From the NCBI GenBank assembly GCA_963965975.1, contig OZ014415.1, positions 8,595,057 to 8,659,056 on the forward strand: a stretch of DNA of 64,000 bases. The letters run 5' to 3'. How positions within the stretch are numbered: position 1 is the stretch's first letter; each line of letters starts with the position of its first letter. This document shows positions 48,967-61,600 of this stretch, one piece after another. The notes beneath the pieces are model-generated. The model was not told the origin of the DNA, searched no databases, and saw nothing but the letters and a program-made list of their open reading frames with translations. The stretch comes from Xestospongia bergquistia (Eukaryota; Porifera; Demospongiae; Haplosclerida; Petrosiidae). The position numbers were made by a program, and so were the translations under genes.

Positions 48967-51900
48967 AGAGAGAGGGGAGAGAGAGAGAGAGAGTGTCATT
49001 TAAATGTTAGACATTACTATAATTTTATTGTGCTATAAATAGAAGGGGATTTATTACTTTGGAAAAGAACTAGTACATAGTGTATTACAAATTTCAAATA
49101 GATAAATTTTTATTAATAAAGTGATTATAAATACAGATTGTAGGTTATTTCTTAAAATTTAATCTATTTTTTAATAATTAAAAAAATTAATTGAAATAAG
49201 TGAAAGAAATCTCTTGAGCTGTCTCACGACTAATAGCCTTCTTAGACCACATTGTCCACCATACTGGCCAGAAATTAATAGGCAAACCATTCTTCTTGTT
49301 CAAAGAAACTGTGTGATCAAAAGCAGTATAAAGAGATGCACCCAATTTGATTTCAGATATCACTTGATCACAAGAAAGACTGATATCAGTAGAGCTGTTT
49401 AACTGACAAAGAAAGGGAGAGAAATAAGTAATCTCACTAGAAAGTGAATATTTAATGACTCACAAAGTTACAGATGTCATTTTTAAGCCTGTAAACAATG
49501 CTATTTAAACCAATGCCAATGAAACTTGCATTGTGGTTATCTTCGAATGTAATTTGTTCACTAAGAGAACTTGTTAGTTGTGAAAGACCAACAACCATTT
49601 GAGAATAATAATGTGTGCACAACTCTAGTGACTGACACTCATTTGGTACAAGCTGGTTTCTTCTTCCCTGCAGAGAGCAAATAAGATTATGATGCTTCTT
49701 CTCTTTTTGGAGCTATAACTAAACATACTTACCAAAATTAATTGTCCAGTAAGCAGCCCAACTTCCAGCATCCACAGTGGGTTACTAAGACGACGACAAC
49801 ACTCGGTATTATTGTTTTGTGTACAGTTCTGTAATTCATTAACTGAACAAGCATTACTAAGTAAGTTTGGTAAAACTACTGCAAATAGAACGAAAAAGAA
49901 ACTGAACGTTTGCAGATAGAAAGTCATCTTGAAAGATATTCTTCAGATTCTTGAGAACTGAAAGATCACTTTAATAATATCTAAACTTAAAAGCAGCTCT
50001 CCTTTTTATAGTCTCTTTCCTCTTCCTATTTGAATTGAAGAAGGAAGTCACATACTACAAAGGAATGTAGGGTACATATGCTCCATATTAAATGTTGTAT
50101 GTTGTTAAAATAATAGGAAGCTATATAAATGTACCAGAACTAACAAACATGTCTGACACAACAGAAAGCCAAAGTATAAATTCCCCAGTAATTTTCATAT
50201 TGACAGTCACAAATCAACTTGCAGATATAAAGTTATTCAAGTCTGTTTCTAATTTTTTTGAAGGAAGAAAGATGATAGCCAAAAGAATTGTATTTTTTTG
50301 CACTTTTGCAGTCGTTACATTAGCTTCTCCTCTTCCATCCAGTGAAGCCAGCACTAACACTAGTGCTAATTACCTGCAAAACATTACAACAGGTCTTCAT
50401 GTCCTCAATAATGTCACAGTAAGTTAACTAATATTTTCAATGAACACAATCACTAGTTCCTTCACTAGGACCTTTATTATGCAGTATGCAATGTTGCTAT
50501 GGAAACTGATTCTATAATTCAGGCATACCAAGGAGACTCTTCACCAACTACAGCAGCAACTGTTGAAATAGCTGAGCAAAATCTATATGATGTCTGCAAC
50601 TATGTAAGAATTCTATGCCACAAAAGAGCAATGTATGATTTTCTTTATTTCTATCCTTCATAGCTAACCAGTCTGATACCTTCTCATCAATATAACTGCA
50701 GCACAGTTGAGACAAGCAGTGAAACTACCAAGTCCATTTGCCGTGAAGTGATGGCAATCAAAAGTACAACCTCTTTAATGATAGAAGCAGTGTTGTCTAT
50801 CATCAAGAAATACACACAAACTATAAACAATGAAATCGAAATCTCTAATGATCTCAAAAGGGAGTACGCTTTTGATATAGCAAGCTCTGTTGTAGAAAAT
50901 ATCACACAACTTATACTAGTGCCATTACATATCTGAGAGCCATAGTTTATTGGAACTTTATATTTATATAATAATTATCACTTTATTTTAAACTTCATTT
51001 TTTTATAGACATCACTTTTTAGTTTATTTATTGCTATATATTTATGCTCTAATTAATTTATCACTTTTAATTTAATCAATAATTTTTTCTGATTACTTAC
51101 CTAATTTAAACAATACATTTCATTTTTAATTGAATAAATGAATTTTTCATTTAACTCACTTACCGTGATCAGAAACGATAATGAAATTAACACAATCAAA
51201 GATTCCTCTTTCCTTAAGACCATTAGTATATTGTTCAATAACTTTATCAACTTTAACAAGTGCTTGGTTTACCTGTATGTGTGTGTGTGTGTGTGTTAGA
51301 GAGAGAGAGAGAGGAAAAAAGAAAGAAAAAGAGAAGGTTAGTTCTTAATGCAGGTTATTTAGAATGTCATATCAGCTTACTGCTGTAGAGCTAGGACCAG
51401 CTTCATGTCCTGAACTATCTGGTTCATTAAAGTAGGAAGCTATAAACTGGGGCCTATAATTTTTAATAATAATAATATTTATATATTAAAGGTACTACAC
51501 AGATAAGCAAGACAGAAACAGAGGCTGACCTAATATGATCTGGTTGGTCAAACCAACTTAATACAGTTTGTACTCTCTCAGAGAAAGGTACAGATCTGAA
51601 AAGAACTTAAGTAACAAGAATACTCAAGAGCTAAAGTAAATTTACTTGTTATATTTAAAGTAAGTATCCGGATAAATACCTTAAAACAATATAATATAAT
51701 AATATATGTGCTCAAATGAAGTACATCTACTACTAACCCTGAATTGGGACTTCTGATCCAGGCCAAAAATAGACAGCTGTCTTCAAACCTGTTTTAGAAG
51801 CAGTCACCCAAATCTACAGGTGTCTCAAGACAGATCACTCTAAACCACACATACTTACAGGTTCTCCAAGCCACCATTGTGCTTCATTCATAGTGGGACT

Positions 51901-54836
51901 ACCAACATAAAATATCTCATTGAGTTTTCTATCATAAAAGTAGTTACTGACAATCCCATGAGACTCAGGGTACAGACCCTACCATTAAACAAATAAAATA
52001 ACTGCACAAACAATGGCTTCTAGGCCTCATATGTTCTCCTTAATTTATTGTAATAAATATTTAAAATAAAAGAACTTAAAAAGAAACAAATATTATATTA
52101 CATATCACGTAAACAAAAAGTGACAATGATCATGATACATAAAACTGTTTATATAACAAGTTAGAAATAGTCTAGTATACTTAGTAACAACTTGTTACAA
52201 TATAAACTTATAACAAAGCTATTAGTTATCATAACAACAATTATTAATGAGGTAATATTATATTACTCATTATATTAACTATTGTTATGATAAGATACAA
52301 TGCATATTCTTATTGAACATTAAATATTAAAATTAATGAATTAATTTGTCTATTTTATGGTATTAAATTTTTATATTATATAACAGTTCATATATTACAT
52401 AATGATATTAATATAATTACCGTTACTATGGTAAAGTGATTAGGAAATGTAACAGAGGGAAAAGCAGGCATCATGTATTGTGTTTGAACCCCTGCATCAG
52501 CTGTAATTAATTAATATAATGATAATTATCTCTTTAATATTTTATGCTACTTACCAAAGGACTGGATATTTGGAGTGATGTGTCGATTCAAATAATCAAA
52601 ACGAAATCCATCCAAGGACACAATTAATACTGGAGGATTAGCACTATAAACCAGTTTAATAAACTAGTTTATTAAACTGGTTAATAGTTTACTTACCAGA
52701 TTGAATTGTTATATGTGCTGGTGGCTAAACAAAGTTACTATAAAATGAATCATTATTAATACCAGACACTAACTTTTTATATAAGATATTAAAATCCCAA
52801 CAAGCAACCCAATTATAAATAATAACAATACTAATAAAACAGATATACAACCCTATAAATAAAAATAGATATAATAAATACAAAGACAGACAGACAGAAA
52901 GAGACACAGATAGTTGAACAATTAGATTTAAAGAATGACTTACAATTATCAAGGTTCTCTTTATACAGAGTTTCTAAATGAACAACATACAACTAGTAAA
53001 GACAAGACTATATAACTTACCTCAGTTATATAGCTCTTAGGTTTCTCCTCTGCATCAATTAAAGGTTCTTTTTGTTCCACTTCATTGTTATAAGAAAGAT
53101 TATCCTAAAACATAAAAAACAAAAGTTGACAACAAACATGTTTATGTTATTGCCAAGTCAAAAGAGAAGTAAATATTTTTTAAAAATCCCCTATCTTTAT
53201 CTGGACATTCTTTACTACAACACACACAAAGAAATGATGAGTTTTGTCATTAGAGCACAAATGTTAATAAAACTATTGACTAGTAAGCACATAGCCAATA
53301 AACACATAGACACTATATATCCAATAGCCTATAAAATATATAATCATGATATCATTTTAGGGAAACTTTTTAGTATAATATTGTAGTGGGAAATTCCATA
53401 CTATTCCAAATACTACTCATTGACTACAAAACATTACTGATATGGTAAAGTCAAGAATGCTAAACATTGGACTTGCTTCACAATGACGTCTTTGTAATAA
53501 ATGATTTCATAACATAGAGAATGTTAATAATTAAAAGGAGATAACAAAGTACTGGGAAATGTCCATACTATCAAAAACACTACTCATTGATTACCAAAGT
53601 ATTTGATAAACAAAAGTCAGGAAGTTGCTTCATTATGACGTCTATGTAATTGTGGTTATTATGATAATGTTAGGAATGTTAATAAATAAAATGATTTAAC
53701 TAACTATAGTTACAGTAAACGTAAATGTACAACGAAACATTACAACATACTTCCAGTTACAATACAAATTAAACAATAATTTGAAAACAAGAGACGAGTT
53801 CATTATAATAATTATATTAACGAACTACAAGAATTTAATTATAACTTTTTATGAGCTAAGTAAAAAACTTTAAGCAACTTATGCTCCAAACAATATTTGT
53901 TCTACAACAATTCATTATGTCATTTACTATAACATTGCTGTACTGCTAATGGTGTACCATGCTACAATATTATACTACAACAGACCACGCCCATTAATTA
54001 AACATTAAAACCTAAATCTGTTAATTATACTTTAAAATGTTATCAATTAATAAAATGGTACCAACATTATAATAAATAAATAAATAACTTATATTATATG
54101 TAATTTTTTATTTATTAACATAATTTTGTAATAATTAAGTAATCACCTCTTCATTGCTGGCTTGAGGATAAAAGGTTAACTTTTCTTCGTCAACCTATAG
54201 ATAAAAAATTAACAGCATGACAACAGGACAAGCCAGACCAGGTCAAGTCTAATGTTATGATATAAAAGGTCATTACATTGAAGGATATCCTCTTGCCCTC
54301 TATGGAAGACACTAGTTCCTGTGTCTATTTAGGATGTTTTTCAAGCCTTTTTAAGTGCAAAAATTCAAAGTTGATATCCTTATAATCAATAGGGAGGACA
54401 TTGTTCTAGTTCCATAGCACCTTAAGTGTACTATTGTTGTTCCATTTCCACGTTGAGGAAATGCATATCAAAGGGAAGTTTACAAATTCTTTGAAAGCAC
54501 TCATTTTATACACATTATATCACTATAGTATAATGTTATAGTAATATCAACACATTCTTTTAATTCTGTAATAGTCAGCATTTATAGACAAAGAGAAGGT
54601 CTGTCTTTAAATATCTATATAATAGCTCAGTATGTTCTTATTAGAACACATTATACATTCTTTACATAATGAAGCGGTCAAACTGATCTTAACTGATCAT
54701 AATAATGATATAATTGTTTTTTAAGTAATATATCCAGTTTTGATAATATTTCAATCAAATATCATTTTCTTATTAAATATTTAATAAATCTTCTATGTAT
54801 ACGTTACTACCAATACTTACAGACATTTCCTATGAC
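47827..54836 (-). CDS. ENPP: ectonucleotide pyrophosphatase/phosphodiesterase family protein
   Basis: ENPPs are two-zinc enzymes that hydrolyse extracellular nucleotides or lysophospholipids. The first exon has two codons (ATGTCT, 54831-54836). It is followed by a cytosolic segment of about 50 residues ([31 protein letters not shown]) and a TM helix ([20 protein letters not shown]), making a type II protein. Catalytic features: [17 protein letters not shown] (metal Asp), [21 protein letters not shown] (Thr nucleophile), [25 protein letters not shown] (metal Asp/His), [15 protein letters not shown] (DHG) and GEHGYDN. The C-terminal part is [11 protein letters not shown] with [17 protein letters not shown]. 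It lacks the nuclease-like domain of ENPP1-3, so it resembles ENPP4/5 in length, though the type II N-terminus recalls ENPP1/3. The intron 48914-51169 hosts two other genes. Confidence 0.93.
48918..48994 (-). repeat. (GA)n / (G)n microsatellite at ENPP intron edge
   Basis: GAGAGA runs with a GGGGGGGGG insert. On the coding strand the CT tract leads into CTATGCAG before the [11 protein letters not shown] exon. Confidence 0.8.
49187..49927 (-). CDS. small secreted cysteine-containing protein A, nested in ENPP intron
   Basis: Three exons (49733-49927, 49464-49667, 49187-49402) give 204 residues. The start [20 protein letters not shown] is a strong signal peptide. The mature part has Cys in [13 protein letters not shown] and ECCRRL, in [16 protein letters not shown] and in KNDICNF, plus N-glycosylation sites (NCTQ, NNT, NAS, NSS). 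It is predicted mostly helical by amphipathic pattern ([30 protein letters not shown]). The C-terminal region is Trp-rich ([13 protein letters not shown]). Both introns are phase 0. I do not recognise the family. It lies inside a single ENPP intron on the same strand, with its own start and stop. Its gene organisation mirrors the neighbour at 50272, 345 bp away in divergent orientation. A cytokine-like or ligand role is speculation. Confidence 0.72.
49928..50271. promoter_or_regulatory. shared upstream region of the two nested secreted genes
   Basis: 344 bp lie between divergent start codons. A TATA-like TTTTTATAG on the minus strand side is visible near 50003. An ORF upstream of 50272 is open but adds a non-secretory N-terminus, so the ATG at 50272 was preferred for gene B. 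Confidence 0.4.
50272..50936 (+). CDS. small secreted cysteine-containing protein B, nested antisense in ENPP intron
   Basis: Three exons (50272-50418, 50469-50603, 50664-50936) give 184 residues. The start [20 protein letters not shown] is a signal peptide. It is followed by a Ser/Thr-rich segment with N-glycosylation sites (NTS, NIT, NVT). The mature protein has Cys in YAVCNV, DVCNYL, YNCST and SICREV. Helices are suggested by [14 protein letters not shown] and [16 protein letters not shown]. Both introns are phase 0, and the second falls directly after CNY, just as in gene A it falls after CNF. I recognise no family. It is antisense to ENPP. The start at 50272 was chosen because only it gives a signal peptide at the N-terminus. 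Alternative upstream ATGs at 50092 and 50150 are in frame. Confidence 0.7.
52649..52682. repeat. perfect 34-bp palindrome in ENPP intron
   Basis: The two 17-base halves AACCAGTTTAATAAACT and AGTTTATTAAACTGGTT are exact complements with no loop. Related words (AAACCAGTTTTTAATTCCAG) occur near 22890-22925, suggesting another small inverted-repeat family. Confidence 0.85.
53107..54147 (-). other. 1.04-kb ENPP intron, no gene seen
   Basis: AT-rich interval between the exon encoding [14 protein letters not shown] and the exon encoding [11 protein letters not shown]. It holds two related segments (about 53385-53480 and 53555-53650) sharing CCATACTAT, ACTACTCATTGA and TTGCTTCA-TGACGTC words, which look like an old partial duplication. 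Confidence 0.5.
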
Positions 54837-55029
54837 GCCCTATAGTTCTTAAAGGGAGGAAAACTACGTTTATAGGCGTGCCCAAACAGATGGGTGTAGT
54901 CATGTGTATTACCATGGAAACAGTAGGCTTACTAATAAACATATTATATGTTTTTCATGTATTTCTCTGTTTATGTTGCAGTTAATATTTTCTATACGAT
55001 ATCTGTGAGTTACAGTCGCCATCTTTATT
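54837..55029. promoter_or_regulatory. bidirectional promoter region ENPP / CPLANE1-like gene
   Basis: 193 bp between divergent start codons. It contains TTACCATGGAAACAG, close to the X-box half-site arrangement (GTTRCCATGGYAAC-type) that RFX factors bind in cilia genes. The motif is imperfect, so this is suggestive only. Confidence 0.5.
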
Positions 55030-58000
55030 ATGAATACTGGTCCAATACAGATTTTAAACTGTGACATCAGTCATAATGTTGGTAGCGAACTTGTCCTTTC
55101 TGATCTTGCAGTTTCGTCATCTTCACCCACACCCATTAGTCATCGCTCAACAAGTCCAGGACTTTTGTTAAGTTTGAGTTTGGGACTCAGTCAAACAGAT
55201 CAGACCACATCCATCAGCATACAAGGACTGTCCCAAGAGGAACCAGTAAACAAGGACGAAACCCATTTAATACATCCTCTACTATACTTACCTGAAATAC
55301 CCACTCATCAGATGAGGAACAATCCCTTAACAGTACAAAGTATACCAAACACTCTTTCTGTTACATATCCCGGAGTTGATACATTTTTACGTAATTTTCC
55401 AGATCATAAAACTTCTAATACTGGGGAAGTTAAAGCTCCACCCCTTTTGACACTAGACAGTACAATTAATAAACAAGACAATAAAACACTAAACTCATAT
55501 CACTCCATTTTTATTCCTCCACCTAACCCCTCTCCTCAAATGCCATTCTTATATATACCACCTCCACAGCCTCATTCTCATGGTTCCATTCCCATACCCT
55601 CATACGTTAATGACACCCACAAACTTGTGTCACACCCACCACAAATTAATGACTGGGAGGAGTTTACATTACCTAATGTACCAATAAAACCTTTTGTACC
55701 TCAACTTGTCCGACCACCACCATTTAAATCCCTTCCATTGCTAACGCTAAATGATCCACTTTCTCATATGAAGAGGGAGGGGTTTCATCTCCTCCACTTA
55801 CCACATGATACCAAGATCCCTAGTCTTCCTATCTCCACGACTTGTAATACTTCAATGACATTATCTAAGGCAGCTGCTGTTTCTAAGAAACGTAGAGAAA
55901 GAGCCAGAAAACAAGTAGCATTTCAATCATGTCGTCAAGCTTCCTCTCCTCAGACATCAGCTCTTGTAACTCCTCCCACTAATCAAACTATACAAATCAC
56001 CTCAGAAGTAGCCACACCCACTAACTTGGACATTACTCTTGTACCTCATAAAACAGTCACATCTCATACATCTGATAACATATCTGATAATGATCTATCG
56101 ATGCCACACCCACCATCACCAACTATTCAGCAACAGTCATCTATTGAAGGAACAGAATCAAAGTTGTCACATATCATAGCTAACGATTCTCACCAATCAC
56201 CCTCACCACAGTCCCCCTCACCAAGGTCACCTTCACCCTCTACAACATCAATTGCTGTTCAAGTTGACCTCTCATCATCTAAACTCCACTGTCATGAAAT
56301 TAAATCTGCTGAAGTACAAACCGACCTGCCAGATACATTCCAGTCACCAGATGAACCCTTTAATCTTGTCGATCCACTACAAAAAACATGTGAAGTAGAG
56401 AATATAGTAGAAAGCAAAAAGTCTAATGTTCTCCATTATATAACTGTGTCTGATGTAGAGGAAGTTGAAGATGATAATGATAGCAAAGAAGATCTCACAG
56501 AAGAGGAGAAGATAGTGTTCCCTTTGAGGAGAACTGAGAGTAAAAGCACTTCTCCTGTTCTCTTACAAAGTAGTAGACAAGATGTATTGAAGAGATTTCT
56601 AAGTATTGAAGAACAGTTACTATCACTAGAACAAACTGCAGAGAACATGAAAGATCAATTTACAAATTCAAGAAAGGTATTATAAGCATAAATGTAGACC
56701 ATGTACAATGTTGTATATATTATATATATCTAGATATTGTGTACGATTGACAAATTAAATAAGAAAGACAGAGAAGGTGAAGTTCAATCTGGTCCATCAC
56801 TGTTATTAGAGAGCTCATTAGCTCTGAATAATCCCTCCAAAGACCTTCATTTTCTGTTTGAAAGTCTAACCACTACTGAAAACCCTATAACATCTAAAGA
56901 ACCATCAACAGAAATGTTAACCTCTACAGGCATTCCAACATTACCAGTTAGGAGAGCAATCCATAAACCAGTCTCCACTAATAATGCAATAATTCAAAGA
57001 GACCAACCATCAAATAAAAGGTCTAATAATTACCTAATAATAAATATTATCATAATGAACAGTATTATATATACTATGCTACCCACAGGTGAATACCCAT
57101 AGTTTCTATTGAACCAAACCTTTTCTTACTACTAAACTTATCTATCATTTCTAATTTATCTATACTCATCAATACATACATATATATTCTATTACATATA
57201 TACATGTATATAATACAGTATTGAGCTAGTCACAAGATGACATCTTGTGAAATTAAGTGGTAAAAGGTTGTGATTGTCACTTGTGAGTTGATGAGTTATC
57301 AAATTCACCAGAAGTGATAGTCATCTTGTTCTAAACATTGTGTTTATCAACTTAATAGGTATATAGCGCTAGCCAATATATTTTAATATTCAATTGTTTA
57401 TTGACTATGAAGTACCTATATATTCTATTGTATAGATTGCCAGACACAGAGCCTCAGTCAGAGATTGGTGGCCAGTCTATTACTGAAAGAAAGAAAGCAA
57501 AACTTAGACAGTGGATGGTAGCTAAATATAAGGAGCGTCATGCTCTTTATAAAGCACAGCGTGAACATCTACGTAGTAAAGAGCGTGCACCCTATCAATC
57601 ACAACATAAAGTAAATATCATAACAATTGTAGCAGTAATGTCACAGAATCTTAAATTTGATTTTCTTTATATTTTCCCCTCCAGACAAAAACAGTTGCTA
57701 AGTTGACACAAGCTGAGAAAAGGTGAGTATGTTTTGATATTACAAATTAAGTAACAGCTTTTTTAGTAGATAAATTAATTAGATAAATCTTGATAATAAG
57801 ATATAATTAAGAACGAAATAACATATGCACTTTGTACTAAATCACACTATATTTTCAAACTGCTTTCTCTCTCAATAGCTACCAGGAAAAAGAAAATTTT
57901 AAGTCACGATTACAAGAAGCACATAAACTTATGAATGATTTATTACTGTCATCCAAACCTCCCACTCTGGATCATAAAGGGAGTACAATATCTTTAATAA

Positions 58001-58321
58001 ATGATAAAGTAAAGAACAGTAAAATAGAACAACAACAACGTTTGTCATCTAGTAATTATCATAAGGATACAACAACTTATGAGAGATGGAGATACAAGAG
58101 ACGTATATCTAGTATTGAAGGACTAAATGAGAGGGAACAAGAGAAAATGGCCGATATATTAGTATGTATTTTATGTTTGCTTCAATAAATAACAAATTGT
58201 TACTTTTTCTCTACAATTTCAGGCATTGACAGAATATGATAGAGATAGTGTCTGTAGTAGCAGTACTTTTCTCTCGAGTGTGGACTGGGATCAAATAGAT
58301 GAACTGTTAGACAACCAATAA
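55030..58321 (+). CDS. disordered/coiled protein, possible CPLANE1-like C-terminus
   Basis: Six exons (55030-56676, 56734-57020, 57436-57610, 57685-57722, 57879-58161, 58223-58321) sum to 842 residues. The first 650 residues are Ser/Pro/Thr-rich and look disordered (SPSPQSPSPRSPSPS; PPPQPHSHG). The conserved-looking part is basic and helical: ITERKKAKLRQWMVAKYKER, HALYKAQREHLRSKE, then LTQAEKSYQEKENFKSRLQE and AHKLMNDLL. This WM-x-x-K-x-x-E-R plus LMNDLL pattern recalls the C-terminal region of CPLANE1 (C5orf42), a ciliogenesis and planar-polarity effector, but that protein is over 3,000 residues in human, so orthology is doubtful. No membrane segment or enzyme motif was seen. Confidence 0.72.
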
Positions 58322-58666
58322 GTGTACTAATCATTCAATCATAAAATTTATTATAAGAATATTGTGCAAATAGATTTTTATTACGCGGAGTGCGCGTATT
58401 ATTACTCACAATTACGCGACGTGTGACACCATATACGAGCCACTCCTCCTATTTTTGGAACACTAGGTTTCTCCCTTTTACCAGACAGCTGCTTTGTAGA
58501 AGAAATTCGGAAGGAGTTCGCTTGTATTGATAAAGCAGGACTGTTTTATCTACAGCGTGCTACGGACTGCAATCTCCGATAAATATCTATAATATCAGCT
58601 ATTTAAGATCTCGTTAGCATGCTCTGAAGTCTATAAGAAGTAACATAAAGATAAATAAAAGCAGAG
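58322..58666 (+). promoter_or_regulatory. upstream region of Ig receptor gene
   Basis: 345 bp holding the previous gene's 3' end and the receptor promoter. A CpG-rich patch at 58380-58430 (TTACGCGGAGTGCGCGTATT, ATTACGCGACGTGTGAC) contrasts with the AT-rich flanks. No TATA box was assigned. Confidence 0.45.
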
Positions 58667-61600
58667 ATGAGTTCGCACTATCATTTAACCACCTCTATAT
58701 TGATGCTGTGTAGTCTACTAGTGCATTATTCAGTGAGTTATACCTGTATGGAGGATATCCCTCAAGTTCATTTTTGCAACCGAATAGATCCTCATTGTAA
58801 GTGAAGACTCCTCTAAGAGAGACTGTATTGCACTTAAGTAACTTATTTTTGTCAGTAGTCTTGTGTGTATAGTATATAGTACTTTAGCAATGGTGTATAA
58901 TTCCATATACTTTCATGATGAAGGATTCCAGTTGATATAAACTGGAGTTAGGGAGGTCTTAGTGGTATCTCATATCAAAACAAAGGGAAAGAGGGTTGTT
59001 CTAAAAGGGGATTTTAATGCTGCAATCTTTATTTGTATGGCTACATTAAGCTGTCAACAATATAGAAACTGGATTTTTAATACTTTTAGCCAATCAAGCA
59101 ATATGTTATTTTTTGTTTCTTTCTCTCTATATATAGCATTCACGACATGTGATGGTCGTTTGGTAACATTACCGTACGAGCCTGCCATCTTTCGTGACGA
59201 TAGTATTTGTGAAACCACAACTTCAACAACTCCATATGCAGCTCAAGTGAAACCACTATTATTCACTACACATCCTTATGGACAATTCATAGAGAAGGGA
59301 GATAGCATAAACTTAACATGCAGTATATCACCAACTCCACTTCCATATGCTTTTAACAACTTACGTCCATCTATTTATTGGACTATTAATGGATCAAGAA
59401 TCAATCAATCGCTGACCAATGGATTATATGTGATTTCAAATACATCAAACTCCAGCACGTTACATGTTCGTGATTTTAATTTAGACAAGAAGGGCTATTA
59501 TGCCTGTGTTATTGATGATAACAATTACTCTCTGCAAAGCATACCTGCAGTAATATCTTTAAAAGGTTAGACTTTATTTTCAAGATTGTGGTTGTCAATA
59601 TTATTAAAGATACATTACTTACATGACAATTTTCACATTTTACAATAGTGGTGGGTTAGTTTTTCATTTGGACCTGGTATGGATTTTCCCTTAGGAATGA
59701 CTGTTATGAAATAGTATGCAGTTATTGTCAATTATAACAATACTAACCTTTAATATATATACTAGTAGTTGTGATACTACAGTAATGTAAAATGTTTTAG
59801 GATTAATTCAATAGAAATTGAATGTGTTTACTTTCTCCATTGATGATTCATCAATATATCTATTGTTCATCCTTCCACCTTGTACTATATAGTTTGAATA
59901 ATCAAAATGAGAGCTCTCATGTGGTTATGAATATAATTAACACTTCTTGTTTGTCATTGGTGTGACTATTTTGACCCCTTTGTACTCCCTCTCATTCCAT
60001 TACCATATATGGATATAGCACCTTATGAATAATATGATTTACTTTCTCTCTTACTAAAAATCATAATTATTTTTGGATATTTTTGTTTATTTATAGAATT
60101 TATTGGATGGGCTGATAGTGTTTATGGTTCATTGGTACCATCAACGTATAACCACGTCATACTTACTATTCCTCAAGGAGGAAGTGCTGTACTGGAGTGT
60201 AACACTAAAGATGGCGGAGGACATCTCACCCCGTCGTGGTTTCCTGAACCTGATAATAAAAATAGAAAGTTATTATCTAATGGCAATCTCTTTATATCAA
60301 ACTTCCAATTGAGTAATCAAACAGAAACGAGTGTTATTTGTATACTTATTTACAAAGATAGTCGAAGTCAAAGAGTGTTTACTTTGCGTTACAATAAAAG
60401 TAAGTTCTACACACATAATATGATGTTATTCAAAGCCCACACACCCTCATGGCAAAAGGTTGTCTGTTATGATGACTGGGGGGGGGGGGGCATGGTTTAG
60501 AAGAGGATTAATAAAAAGAATCATAGTTAATAATAACTTTTGTTTTGTTTTTATATCACAAGTAATGAATATTACATAAAACAATGAATTAATTATTCTA
60601 AGAATTAACTTGACATAATAATGTTTTTCATTATTGTTTTTTTAGATGTTATTAACCAACCAGATTTTGTCGTGTCACCAAAATCTCAAATTGTATCAAG
60701 AGGTAGCAATGTTACACTCTATTGTATTACAAACTCTAATATTACAATGAAATATTACTGGGAGAAAAATGAAGTTTATTCTGCATCCTATGGAGACATT
60801 CCAGAGGTTCTGGAGTTGAAGAATGTGTCAAAGAATGCTAGTTATAAATGTATAATATTTTATAATGGTGGATCAAAAGAAACAAAAGTTGCTAACATTG
60901 TTGTAGTAGGTAAGATTATTAATTGATTAATTAATTAATTAATTAATTAACTTGCTATTTTAGTCATTTGTGGATTTATGCATCCATTTATATAGTGCAT
61001 GCATCCATATGACTAATCATGCATCTTTTTATCTATCTATTCTATAATTTATGTATCTTAGAAAAACCATTGGTAAAGATCTACTCGACTATCTCCCCTC
61101 CTGATCTTAATGTTTCAATAATACCACAGAACATGTCACATGACCTCATCCTTCCAGTTGATAATATTATTTCACACATGAACATTACATTTCAGTGTCT
61201 GCCAAACAAAGAAGGCCTTAATTATACTTGGTTCTTCCGAGGGACACCAATTTCTTCTCAAGAGTCCCAGTTTCTATTGAGTGGTCCAAATTTAACAATT
61301 TTCGTTACAAAGTTGGATAACGTTTTAGGAACTGTTCAATGTTTTGTAGAAAATTTGGCTGGCAAGGGAACATTCTCTGTCAGAATATTGAAAGGTATTA
61401 TGAAGCTGCTGCCTACCGTACTTTACTAGTAATGTTTTGAATGATGTATTATTTCTTTCCCAGATGTACCTAATCCTCCCGGAACTATTAACATTACCAA
61501 AGTGGAACCAACAAATTCCTATGACTACCGATACAAACTAGAATGGACTCCACCCATGACTCCTTCTTTGCGTTACCAGCTGCAATTATATAGTTGTCAT

